A stretch of DNA of 64,000 bases from Adiantum capillus-veneris (Eukaryota; Streptophyta; Polypodiopsida; Polypodiales; Pteridaceae), in contig CM043953.1 in NCBI GenBank assembly GCA_014529385.2, forward strand, positions 96,227,342 through 96,291,341. The letters run 5' to 3'. The notes below the pieces were generated by a model. The model was given only the letters and a program-made list of their open reading frames with translations, was not told where the DNA came from and searched no databases. The first letter of the stretch is position 1. Each line of letters begins with the position of its first letter. Positions 47,099-57,490 of this stretch are shown one piece after another. The position numbers and the translations under genes were made by a program.

Positions 47099-48180
47099 GG
47101 CCCGGTTGCAGTGTGCACACCTCCGGACCTCTGCAGGAGAATGCCTCTCTCTCTGTAGGAGAAAGCGCTCTGAGGAACTAGAGCCAGATCAGCCCAAGGA
47201 TTTTGTACCCGAATTTGGGAAGTAGATCCACGAATCCGAGAGTGGTAGACTCTCCTGAGATGTGATCCGGAAGTTGAAATTCCAAGGCAAGGACTTCCAA
47301 GAACGCGAAGGACTCTTTGGGCTCGGCCGGAGTCCAAAAAGAGTTCCAAGGATGCCATGCCCCGAGTTTGGAAGGTGAGATTTAGAGGCGAGAACCTTGG
47401 TTCTCTCGAGGATTTGGAATAAGGAACGGAAGTTCCTTGGAATAGGGTTTCGTCCTAGGAATAGAAAGCCGAGGATCCTGGGAACCATCGGTTCAAGTAC
47501 CTATATAGACTTCTCCTCAATAATAAAGATACTATTAACCCATCTATTGGTCCCCAATATTGTTCTCGCTCTCTCTCTATCTATCTCTCTCTATATCTTA
47601 TGCCTTCAATAATTAAGTGATAAATTCTATTTATCCGAGTAGATTTTATATTGCTATACGCTCGAGTTTGTGTCGAGCGTAGAAACTTTTAAAAGAAAAT
47701 GGAGTTGCTAAAGTACAATGGAATGGATAAATCTAAATTCCATGATTTATGTACAGTGGAATGGATAAATCTGAGTTCCATGAATTTTTAGATGTGGTTT
47801 ACTGAGACGCGGTGTATTGCATCATGCGAACACGTCAGAGGTGTAATGGCTCCTACTTGGAAGCCTTGGGAGGTGAGGAGAGAGAGAGAGAGAGAGAGAG
47901 AGGACAACCAATTAGAAAAGATTTTACTACTAAGTTGTTTAACAAAACATAGCCCTATATATATATTTGGAAAAGCTCTGCAGAAAAACATTTGGAAACC
48001 TGTGCATCAAAAACTGAGAAGATGCGGGTTTGCAAAACTGTGGATGTATTTTCTCGGTATATATTTCCAAAACTCGGGCTCATGTGTGCAACCAAATCAA
48101 GAGTTGAAGCTCCTGTTGAAGCTCTTATTTATCTAGACATGCCACCCCACTGCTTTTGGCTACAATCTTCACAGCACCTC
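46741..48180. other. Noncoding region with microsatellites
   Basis: A 60-bp segment starting GACAAGGAGCACTCCATTCC occurs at 46757 and again at 46911. A (CT)n run of about 24 units lies at 47048-47094, and a (GA)n run at 47878-47902. The rest shows no convincing gene. It is the 3' flank of the 11S-globulin gene. Confidence 0.55.
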
Positions 48181-48273
48181 GTAAGAGATCAAGCCACAGC
48201 CCAATTAACCTCTCGTTGATGCTTCCTTCTCTCTTCCTCTTCTCGCCTCCGCCTCTGCTCCTCTTCTTGTTTC

Positions 48274-50360
48274 CTAGGCTGGTGTCTCCTCCTCCTCCCT
48301 CCTGCGCTCTTCTTCACGCCTGCACCTCTCCTCTTCCTGCTCCCGCCGTCTCCGGCTCTGCTCTTCCTCTTCACGTCGTTTCTGCTGCTCTTCGCTCTCC
48401 GGCTTTTTGCCTATGCCTCCGTATCTCTCGTTGTCCTGGCGGCCCCGGCCACCTCTTTTGGATGGAGGGAAGAAGACCTCCTCATCCCGGCCGAGTTCTC
48501 TTAGCTGCTCTTCATCCACATTGAAGGCAGCGGCGGTGACTTGCTTGGGGATACCACGGTAGACAGAGTTCTTGCCTGCCAGGAAGGTGGTGAAAGGGCT
48601 GCAAAAAACATTCAGGAGAACAAGGATAACTGCATTATCATTCAATAATGTGCGATGACATGATGGCTGCGACGACGATGACGTGACATGATGTCAACAA
48701 TGTTCAAAACAAACCTTGATGATGTAACCAGCTTGATCCATTCAAGTCCTTGATCTCCTGCAATTTTCACTGAAGGGAAGAACTGAGGAATAACTAGCAC
48801 AGTGCCCTCGCGCACTTCTTGATCGAGCACATTCTCCCCATCTCCGCTCGCAACTTGAACTCGCCCGTTCCCTCGAGTGAAGTAGAAAAGTTGGTGCCCA
48901 TTGCGCACGAACGAAGGCGCCATCATTGCATTCTGATAGAAGCCAGAATTCAACATCAGACAGACAATGTCTGTCTTAGTCCTTTATTAATAATTAATCA
49001 CCGTCTTAATCCTCGAGTAATTAGTGGCTGTCCTACTTTGTAATTTATAATAAGAAAACAACTGTTTGTAGCTAACATGGAACGGTCTTAATTACCTTTT
49101 CCAAGGACACCTTCACCGCGCTAAATCCAATCTGATGCAAAGCGGGCAGCTTATGGCAATTGACTCTATTGAGAGCACCGCCATTTTTTACGTAGAAGTC
49201 CGGAAACTCATCCCTCATGCTGTACTTGAGCTCCTCAAAGTAGAAAGGGTCTGAAGTTTCCTTCAAGTAGTTTCTCTCTTCCTCCTCCCCCCCTTCCTCT
49301 CTGATCCAGCTGCGCCGCTCGGGTATCTCTGGGAAGTGGATCTTTTGCTTCGCTTTCACAATGCCTGCTTCGTTTTGGTTCTCAAGGAGAGTCTGGATTG
49401 TTTGCTCGTCGACACCCCATGCTTTAGCGAGAGTGTCTTTGCTGAATCCATGAAGTACAGATCCAAACCTGGCCTGCTTGCTACCAGCAAGTCCAAATTG
49501 CTGCATACAAAAGTCCATTCTTATCATTTGATCACTTTTACCAGCAGTACATAGCATTGAGCACTTTAGTAGATGCAATAGCATTGATTCCACTTTTACC
49601 AGCAGTAAATAACTAATTCATTCACAATATGCAGATCTCATATGGCACTGGCTAATGTCTAAGTGCATGCACGGGGTTTGCTAATTACATGAAAGCGCCC
49701 GGGTTTGCTCCATAGCTGGTATCTCCGGCCCATAGAATGCGGTGACGCTCATTGCCGTCATTATACCACCAGTAAACGGTGCCCTTGGGCAGGGCAATCA
49801 CATCCCCCCGCTGCACTTTCCGAATATAAGTTCGCCGATACTCGCTCTCAGCACCGGGGATGACGGCGCCCATTTTACCGCACCCTGCACCGCAAATTAC
49901 AATTACCATTCAACAAGAGCTAGGCAAGAGAGTCGACGCCATTTATCACAAACTACAAAGGTAATATGAAAATGCAAAATGCACCTTGCAAAACATAGGC
50001 AATCTTGTCCGCATCCGTATACTGTGGCACCAGCAACCCATTCTCTTCCAGGTCGAGCTCCGCTATGCCCACATGTGCGTTGCGAATGGCATCGATCTCT
50101 TCACTCCAGACACGAAGCCGTCCCCCCTCTGACTGAAGCTGCTCACGAGGCCGTCCGAGCTCGATTTGAGGATATAAGCCACGTCGCTCTTCTTCCTCCT
50201 CGCGGCCACGATGACGGCGTCTTCCCCTTTCCTCTTCCTCGCGCTCACGAGGCTCCATCACCCTGCGACCACGACTACCGGCCTCGCGAGACGCCAAGGA
50301 GGTGGTCAAGAGGCCAAGGACCAGAAGAAGACCAAGCACCAGCTGCCCTGCGCGCGCCAT
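48274..50360 (-). CDS. 11S-globulin-like (legumin-type) bicupin storage protein, five exons
   Basis: Exons on the minus strand: 49985-50360, about 49689-49884, 49096-49500, 48715-48932 and 48274-48598, with GT...AG introns of 100-190 bp; about 505 residues. A signal peptide (MARAGQLVLGLLLVLGLL, cut near SLAS) is followed by an Arg/Glu-rich stretch. Cupin 1 has LLVPQYTDADKIAYVLQG, GDVIALPKGTVYWW and a GFSKDTLAKAWGVDE helix. Cupin 2 has NRVNCHKLPAL, NAMMAPSF, GNGRVQV, QEVREGTVLVIPQ and LAGKNSVYRG. The tail is Arg/Glu-rich (RREEEEQSRRRREQEE). This fits legumin-type storage globulins, which enter protein storage vacuoles. The legumin cleavage motif NGxEET is not seen, and the metal-binding His of cupin 1 is Gln. 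The exon 2/3 junction does not keep phase with the only nearby GT donor (49688), so the gene may be damaged there. Confidence 0.85.
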
Positions 50361-50433
50361 AGCTACAACTCTAGTGGTACACCTAGCTAGCTATGACGTA
50401 CTATACACGAAGAAAGCAGGAGTGCAGTGGTCG

Positions 50434-50443
50434 CCTTTTATAG
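50434..50443 (-). promoter_or_regulatory. TATA box of the 11S-globulin-like gene
   Basis: CTATAAAAGG on the minus strand, about 75 bp upstream of the ATG. The same box is kept in the duplicated promoter at about 52682-52691. Confidence 0.75.
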
Positions 50444-50548
50444 GAGCGCGCAGCTGGAAGATGAGTTCGGAAAGAGCATGCTCGCAGTGTCGATACGTCG
50501 CGGCCTCTGCGAAGCCCCTCTCCATTTGGAAACGTTTGTTCTTCATGA

Positions 50549-50554
50549 CATGCA
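50549..50554 (-). promoter_or_regulatory. RY-type motif (CATGCA core) upstream of the 11S-globulin-like gene
   Basis: CATGCA lies about 190 bp upstream of the ATG, and a second GCATGC at about 50477-50482. RY elements are bound by B3 factors (ABI3/FUS3 class) and drive storage-protein genes in maturing seeds. Both motifs are also present in the duplicated promoter. Function here is inferred. Confidence 0.45.
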
Positions 50555-50639
50555 GTTCTCTTTCTCACCAACGCTTAATTACACGCAACAATAAAATTGA
50601 AATTTATTACAAATTTGATATTTGTGACGTGCTGCCTAG

Positions 50640-51126
50640 TCAGCCATTGTTATATGCCACGGGCTATTAAAAGAACCAGGGAGGAGTAGTCGTGTGCATT
50701 TTTTGGGGCGATCTGCGTCGTCCATGATGTGAGCAAAACAAAAAAGTAAACATGGATCGGACGCTGGCATGGAGCTCTCGGACGGGCAAGGACGACCACG
50801 TTGGCAAAAATGTGATGAGGTGGATCCGTCGAGGTCGGAATCTCCATGTTGGCAAATTGTCGTACGTTGCAAGAGGATTGCGAAGAGTGGCTTTCATGAA
50901 TTAGTGGCTGTAAGGGTGGTGGGTTGGGGGCTTGGAGGGTTGCAAGCGTAGGAGGGCGGGTGTCTATGGGAGAGGAGGGGTGAGAGGGTCAAAGATTGCT
51001 TGCATTGCTGTGCAGCCTCGACGTAGGGCCTCAACAGGGTGGTGGACAAGCTTGCAAGTCTCGAGAGGGTGGCCCCCACATTTTGCAAACAGCAAGCCGC
51101 ACAGGGATTGCACAAGCCTCATTTTG
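50640..51126. other. No gene seen
   Basis: The upstream flank of the storage-protein gene beyond its promoter. It has moderate GC content and several overlapping short frames on both strands (for example 50667-50897 and 50932-51180), none with a recognisable motif. Confidence 0.4.
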
Positions 51127-51690
51127 GGATTTCATATTCACCTAATCACAACTTTTTTGTGTGCTCACAATGTTAATTAACTAAATTCTCAATTCATCAA
51201 TCTTCACATTCACAAAAAATGACAATGTGGTTTGAAGGTAATCTGGTAGGTTGGCTGGATTTGCCCACCGGTACAGCGCCCAGGCCTGTCGAAATAATTG
51301 CGCCACACGTCGAGGGCACAACTTGGCAGGCCCGATGCATAGCCAGACGGGCCTTAAGGGCACTATATAAGAGGGCCCTAGGGTCCCCCATCAATCTTCA
51401 CATTCACAAAAAATGACAATGTGGTTTGAAGGGAATCTGGTAGGTTGGTTGGATTTGCCCACCGGTATAGCGCCTAGGCCTGTCGAAATAATTGCGCCAC
51501 ACGTCGGGGGCACAACTTGGCAGGCTCGATGCATAGCTAGATGGGCCTTAAGGGCACTATATAAGAGGGACCCTAGGTCCCCCATTCTCTTTAAAAACGT
51601 CCAAGCTTCCCAGCCTTGAGAACTTCCTAGTTGTCCTAAGCTCTACCAAGCTTTCGCAAGCCTTCATAAGCCTGACAGACGGTATAATCC
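51127..51690 (+). repeat. LTR-like repeat X, right copy, with 194-bp tandem duplication including a TATA box
   Basis: It begins GATTTCATATTCACC as the left copy does. The unit TCTTCACATTCACAAAAAAT...GGGTCCCCCA occurs at 51201 and again at 51395 (period 194 bp), with few differences. Each copy ends in GCACTATATAAGAGGG, so the promoter-like box is doubled. The segment after the second copy (AAGCTTCCCAGCC...) would be the transcribed part. Confidence 0.65.
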
Positions 51691-51786
51691 TTCACTTAAT
51701 TTCATGTCTTTTGTTGTGTAATAAATTTGGTTTACTGTTTTATAAAATATTTTCTAATTTTTGAAGTGTGCTGATCTAGCTTTTCA

Positions 51787-52567
51787 TGTCATAATAATCA
51801 ATATCTAATTCTCCTAAATGATTTTCTCATGGTAAACTAATCATTTAATATGGGAAAGTGCCAGGGGAGAAAAAGCTAGAATATTGGTTAAGCTAGCAGA
51901 CCGGCCATAGTAGGGATCCAAAGGAGGGAAAATAGGGATCCAAAGGGGGGGCCATCTGGAAAAGAGCCATGTGCAACAATGGGCTAAAAAGACCCTAAGG
52001 TTCAGCCCATTAAGACTTCCAAAATGCTAAGGTTCCAAAATTCAAAGGTTGTGTCCAAAGGTCAACCTTAAGGGAATTGGATGCTTTGTGTGTGTACAAA
52101 AAAGTCTTTACAAATCCCTACATAGGAGGGATTTTTCATCTCCCTAGCCCAGATGCCCACAAGGTGTACCCAATTCCTATTGGATGGCCTTGGAGGTGGA
52201 CCAATGAGAATTAGGCTAGAGTAAATCTAGTTTAATTAATTTAAAAACACTTAATAAAAGAACCAATGAGAATTAAGTCCTCCAGAAGACTATTGGACAG
52301 TCTCCCAAGGGTCCAATGAGCATTCAGCAGTCCAATGGCTTGCCTAATTCCTATTGGCCAGGAGGCAAAGGGGTCCAATGAGAGTTTAGTTGAATTATTA
52401 AATTACCTTAAGCCTTTAGAAAAGGGAAAGGGGGACACATGTCAGAAGGCTATCACTTATACTGCTTAATTGTCATTGGCTAGCTCTAGGGAGGACCAAT
52501 GGGAGGATAGCAAGAGCAAATAGCAAGGGGGCTCACCCAAGAGAGAGAGGGGGCTGATTTGTGCAAA
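51787..52567 (+). repeat. Truncated family-A LTR
   Basis: It starts TGTCATAATAATCAATATC, the canonical family-A LTR start, and follows that LTR for about 780 bp to GGGGGCTGATTTGTGCAAAG. It then switches abruptly to a copy of the first codons of the 11S-globulin-like gene. The second half of the LTR and the rest of the element are missing. Confidence 0.85.
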
Positions 52568-52830
52568 GCACCAGCTGCCCTGCGCGCGCCATAGCTACAA
52601 CTCTAGTGGGCTGCACTCTACAGCTACACCTAGCTAGCTATGACGTACCATACACGAAGAAAACAAGAGTGCAATGGTCGCCTTTTATAGTAGCGCGCAG
52701 CTGGAAGATGAGTTTGGAAAGAGCATGCTCGCCTGATCTGCGAAGCCCCCTCTCCATTTGGAAACGTTTGTTCTTCATGGCATGCAGCTTTCTCTCACGA
52801 ACGCTTAATTACACGCAACGATAAATTTGA
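52568..52830 (-). pseudogene. Remnant of a second 11S-globulin-like gene: first eight codons plus promoter
   Basis: On the minus strand the coding part reads MARAGQLV and stops at the LTR junction. Upstream it matches 50361-50600 closely: the same TATA box (CTATAAAAGG) and CATGCA motif, with an extra 16-20 bp near 52608 (GCTGCACTCTACAGCTA) and a gap near 52737. Similarity ends about 52830. The body of the paralogue is gone. Confidence 0.85.
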
Positions 52831-53179
52831 AATTTGCCTTTTAATATAAAGATTACAATTTTGATATTGTGACTGATAGGCTACTACTGGGAGAGTAGAA
52901 AAGAAATTCATTACATCGAAGATTCTTTGGCATCTACATAAGGTGAAACGTATTTGAGGGTAAAAGCGAAGTAAGAGGCGGGTTCCGTGCGTATCGGACA
53001 CCCGTAAGGAAAAAGCACAAGCAGAGAAAGGGGTTCAGAACGGAAAACATATCCATTAATTTATTGGTAAAAAATATCCCATGCCATAGACCATCTGTGA
53101 AACAGATCGGAAACGCTACAGAGTGCTTAATGAAACAAGAGGAGACTACAAGTTGTGAGAAACACAGTTGCAAAGAGTG
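52831..53179. other. No gene seen
   Basis: Sequence between the promoter remnant and the HUH relic, without a convincing ORF or a repeat match in this window. Confidence 0.4.
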
Positions 53180-54789
53180 TCAACGGTAAAATTTATTGGT
53201 AATATTATTTAATCTGGTTACAATTGCATTAAGTCTGTTAAGATGCACCTTCAATGATGTGACCTCAGTGCGCAAGCATTGTATCTGCTCTTGCAATTGG
53301 GAGATTTGTACGTCTGTTACATTCACTTCGTACTCGCTAATCATATTTTTTAAGTTATCTACAGAATTATGAATGAAGTGCGGAGAGTAGTCTAGTCTTC
53401 GGGAGTGTCTCCACGCAACTGGCGCCACATTTGTAGGAGCACGTCATGCAGTCTGTTGAGCGTTGCATCATCGTCCAATGCTGGCGGCTCTGGTGGCTGT
53501 GTGTCTGCACTATCCTGAGGGCTAGACTGCTCCATCGACCCTGCAAAAAAACAAGAAATGTTTCAGAGAAAAACGCAACAACACTAGCCGTCGCGGAAGT
53601 GATTGTAATATATTATATACATCATTTTAACTAGCAATAATAGTGACTCCTCGTCTAGTGAGGAGTGGGATGAACTCTGCGCCGAGAGCTGCATCCTCTT
53701 CATCCTCACTGTCGAGCACAATAATTTTTTCTTTGCCTTTTACAGCTGAAGAGTTTCCGATGAATCCCTCGCAAGCATCTGCACGAAGAGATGCATCCTC
53801 TTCCTCCTCATTGTCCAGCACAACAACTTTCTCTTTCCCTTTAAAAGTTGAAGGATTGTCGACTAGTGCTTCATGAACATCTGTCGGTTAGGCAACTGCA
53901 GTTTTCCCTTCATCGCTGACAACAAGTTGCAAATCATTAACAATGTTAGCAGTGACATTTACCATTGCAGCACAACTAATGTTAACGAGAAGAAATCAAT
54001 CTACCTGTGCGTTTCTTCCCCACCTTCTCAGGAACCAGTCGATGTGAGGTTGCGCGTTCGTGTAAGCCTCGTCAAGAACAAAAATATCAATCACATCCTA
54101 ATATGTCGTAGAAGAAGGGAAAATCATGGTCTGCCATATAATGCTTTGATCTTTTTCAACGGCATTCCATGGCCCTGAAAAGGTGTTATCCACGAGGAAG
54201 ACAGATAGTACTTGCCAGACTTTAGCATATGGTGCAACATTGATAAAAAGTTGTTAGCAATTGGGTGCTTCAACTAGAATTTCCAATACATAAGTGCACG
54301 ATCAAAAACATTCGCATGCGTCAGACAAACTCTATTTTTTAGCTCATCTGCCCCATACTGTGTGTATAGTTCAATTCCCTTGTTGATGTCATCAACTGTT
54401 ACATTATGCGAGAAGTTCTGATAATGTGGTTGATCCATATCTTTCATACAATACCCAGCATACCATGAAAGGTGTGCATGTTCTTTTGCTTGAGGGCACA
54501 ACAGACAATATTCGCTCCGAAAGGACTATGAATATCCCATCCTAGGTACTGCTTTCTTTTCTTGCTCACTGCAATAATCAAAGTCTCCATGATCCGAACA
54601 ACCATCTGAAAGTGGAGGTGGAAGACAGTGCCGCCACGCTCGATAGAGCACATGCCGACGACCGCCTCGGGCCTCCACAAAGGCTTTCAACCTTGGAGAA
54701 AGAGCAACATCCACATCACTACCGCCTAAAGACACCGTTATGCTTAGCTCGACCATCTTCCTGGGTTTGCTGCCTTCGGTACACGCCAT
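53180..54789 (-). pseudogene. Broken Rep-type HUH endonuclease gene (possibly replitron-like)
   Basis: Minus-strand frames join into one protein-like series. They are VELSITVSLGGSDVDVALSP (54526-54789), then in another frame RGGTVFHLHFQMVV with an HLH (HUH) metal-binding motif at about 54612-54620, then GWDIHSPFGANIVCCALKQK. After a further shift comes HLSWYAGYCMKDMDQPHYQN with the YxxK catalytic motif (YCMK, about 54443-54454), followed by GADELKNRVCLTHANVFDRA. A stop after MYWKF is followed in frame by KSGKYYLSSSWI and QGHGMPLKK. Further left are an acidic tail with a duplicated KEK-VLD-E-EEDA motif (53627-53880) and a coiled-coil frame (53180-53428). Motif order fits rolling-circle Rep proteins; several frameshifts make it dead. 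Confidence 0.55.
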
Positions 54790-55098
54790 TCTCTCTTCTT
54801 CCGAGAGCCTAGGCCTCCCTCAAGGTCTCTTTGAACTAGAGGGTTGTACGTCTCCTGACCTCGCAAGATTCTTCATCCTTGCCATTTCACAACAATCCTA
54901 AAGATACAACCCACTGAACTACGACATGTAAACGTACATACACATGGCGACAACGAAACCAAACAAAGACCAGTTCGATTTACCATTATAATAGACATAC
55001 AACACTATACACTATGTACATACCTAGGTCTCGTGATGCACTGTTGCAGCAAACAGGTTTGTGTCTTCCTCAGCCCCGCAACAATCCACATTCAGCAG

Positions 55099-55933
55099 TG
55101 TTGGAATTAGAATTGCAGAGAAACACAGATAGCTTGGAGAAGACGAAGGAATCTCAAGGCACACAATAGAGAGTGTATTACTTAGTGTGCAATGGAAAGA
55201 TAGATAGCCCTACAGTGATGGGCGTATATACAATGCTCGGGGGAAAAAATCCTCCTAAAGAGGGAAAAAATGCCCCGGCGATCCTAGTGTGTTCACACAC
55301 ATCACTACCACATGTATATGGTAACAAATCCCCCTTGGAGTGATGCGGTGAACGAGAGATTGCACATGAGTAAAGGGAAGTGCCATGCCCTGAGGACATG
55401 ATCATTCCATAAAGGGGAGTAAGCCCAAAGCTTTGTGGAAAGCTTCAAGCTTCTCATGAGACAATGCCTTTGTGAAAATATCTGCAAGGTTGTCCTGTGT
55501 TGGCACATAAGCCAAGCTGATCTCTCCTGCTGAGATCCTCTCCCTGACATAATGGTTATGCACCTAAATGTGCTTTGTACGAGCATGAAAAAATGGGTTC
55601 CTACCAACTGCCAATGCACTCTGGCTGTCGGTGTAGATAGTGTTGGCAGTGTCCTGTCCAACACCCAAATCAGCCATAAGGCGTCTGAGCCATACACACT
55701 CAACCGTAGCTGTGAAGACTGCCCTGTACCTAACCTCACAACTCGAAGTGGCCACAGTAGGTTGCTTCTTGCTCAACCATGATATACATGAACTGCCAAG
55801 CATGAAACAAAAACCACTTGTGGACACTCGCGTCTCAAAACAACCAGCCCAATCTGAGTCGGAAAAAGCATGTAATTCTAGTGGCAATGCTCCCCCCTTG
55901 GGATAAAACAAGCCAAGATGTAAAGTGCCACTA
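55099..55933 (-). pseudogene. 3' end of copia-A copy A3: RNase H and 3' LTR
   Basis: The minus strand encodes copia RNase H (HAFSDSDWAGCFET, TDSQSALAVGRNP) from about 55933 to 55330. A stop replaces the Glu after TKHI at 55562. Then comes the 228-bp 3' LTR 55099-55326 with TG...CA ends. It matches copia-A1 from about 9700 to 10530. The upstream part of the element is missing: similarity ends at CACTA (55933). Confidence 0.9.
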
Positions 55934-56635
55934 GATTAAGCTTGGCTTCTAAATCTATAGGATGGTGCTCTTGCTTATGGCTTGTATCCCTTTGTGCTAG
56001 CTACACCCTCATTTTATAGAATTTTTTAGGACTAGGGTTACTCCTCTAACCGTGGTTGGGTTAGATTTTTAGCATTTTATCTATTTTCTTGCTTAGAATT
56101 ATCAAGAAGGTGGTGGGGATAGAGAGATATAAGAGAGAGGAGATAAATGGAGGTGATATGACATCAACATGATTGAAGTTGAGTAAGCCATCAACATGAT
56201 GTTGTTCTTTAAAAGAGAAAGCTGAATTTTGTGGTTTTTTTTTTAGAAATCGATAATTTGGAGGAGGGGGGAATGAGACTAGGAGGTCAATTTTGAAATA
56301 GAAGTGTGTGTAAGAGTCACGAGTTCACCATGGTTTCTCTTATTCTTCAAGGTTGAGGAGAAGGTGAGTATGGCGCAGAGAGAAGAGTTGAGAGATGGGA
56401 ATGATGAGTATAAAAGTGTGTGTAAAAGAGCAAAATGATAAAGTGGAAGAGGGAGTGTGGCTACATGGCATAGGCAAATTGGGATCCACCAATTAAATTA
56501 TATTTTACAGCTCGTAGCTCCGATTTTTTTTAAAAAAAAGCTGACGCAAAAGTTCAACTCACTTTTCCAAATTTGGAGAGGAAGTGGACGTTAAATATTC
56601 TTCAAAACCAGCATGATTCTTCCACTACACAAAGT
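55934..56635. other. No gene seen
   Basis: AG-rich, AT-rich sequence next to the truncated copia, with no motif-bearing ORF. Confidence 0.4.
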
Positions 56636-56643
56636 CTTTGTGG

Positions 56644-56850
56644 CTCGGGGGGTTCACCATTCAGTATGCCCCTATATAACGTGCGTTTGCGGGGTATTAA
56701 AAAAACCCCTCTTTTAACATGTCTGAATGAATAAAATGGCCCCTTATTTTAATGTATCCCTATTAAATTGCCTGAATTGTTTGCATTTTAAAACCCCTCC
56801 TTTCGAACTCACGTTATACATTAACATGACTACATAGTGCACCCCCCGAG
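56644..56850. mobile_element. MITE, GC-tipped family, with perfect 8-bp TSD CTTTGTGG
   Basis: A 207-bp element with inverted ends CTCGGGGGGTTCACCATTCA (left) and CTCGGGGGGTGCACTATG (right, inverted). CTTTGTGG is present at 56636-56643 and 56851-56858. The interior is AT-rich and noncoding, with stretches resembling the copy at 32267-32512. Confidence 0.88.
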
Positions 56851-57208
56851 CTTTGTGGGGTCTCTCTTTGGATGATTCTTTTGAATGCCTCCAAGAGTGA
56901 GCCCTCCATAATGCATGCATGCCATATATCCTTGACCTTATTTTGCGGGTCTATAAGTGAAAATATAGATGAGCTCATGATATAAGTGAATAATATAAGT
57001 TAGAAAATCAAATATTGAGTGGTCTAGAAATATATACATGTGAAAATAAAATTAAAAGTAATATAGGTAGAAAAATATAAAGAGGGCACCAAACTAGCAT
57101 GATATTTAACGAGAGTTTTTTTTAATGATGTTATATATAAATGCAATAATCACTTGAGAGAATTATATTCTTTGTTAGCCTTCTCTAAATTATGCTCAAG
57201 ATTTTTGA

Positions 57209-57210
<2 letters not shown>

Positions 57211-57289
<79 letters not shown>
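57211..57289. repeat. Compound (CT)n(CA)n microsatellite
   Basis: A run of about 17 CT units is directly followed by about 22 CA units. A near-identical compound array lies 280 bp downstream. The long ORFs across it are artefacts of the repeat. Confidence 0.95.
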
Positions 57290-57292
<3 letters not shown>

Positions 57293-57482
57293 AGGGAATT
57301 GGAAGTGTCTCTTTGTCAGTAGTATGTGCCATATCAATTTTCTCTCTCCCTTCATACAAATTCTTGAATATAGTAATCATAGAAATTAATCATCCCATTC
57401 CGCTAGACTTTGTTTCCTACTTCAGTTTTAGATTGGTTGGAAAGACCTTTAATGTCTCTTGACATCATTCCTATCATGTTCA

Positions 57483-57490
<8 letters not shown>

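Noticed and set aside
46788-47358. ORFs of 145 and 159 codons on opposite strands
   Set aside because: Both cross the (CT)n run at 47048-47094 and show no domain outside it.
48189-48374. Possible longer C-terminus of the storage protein in another frame
   Set aside because: The exon frame ends at TAG (48274-48276). The Arg/Glu-rich continuation lies in a different frame, so it would need a frameshift that I cannot demonstrate.
50063-50362. Alternative ORFs on both strands over exon 1 of the storage-protein gene
   Set aside because: They are shadows of the Arg/Glu-rich codons; the signal peptide, cupin motifs and splice sites support only the minus-strand frame used.
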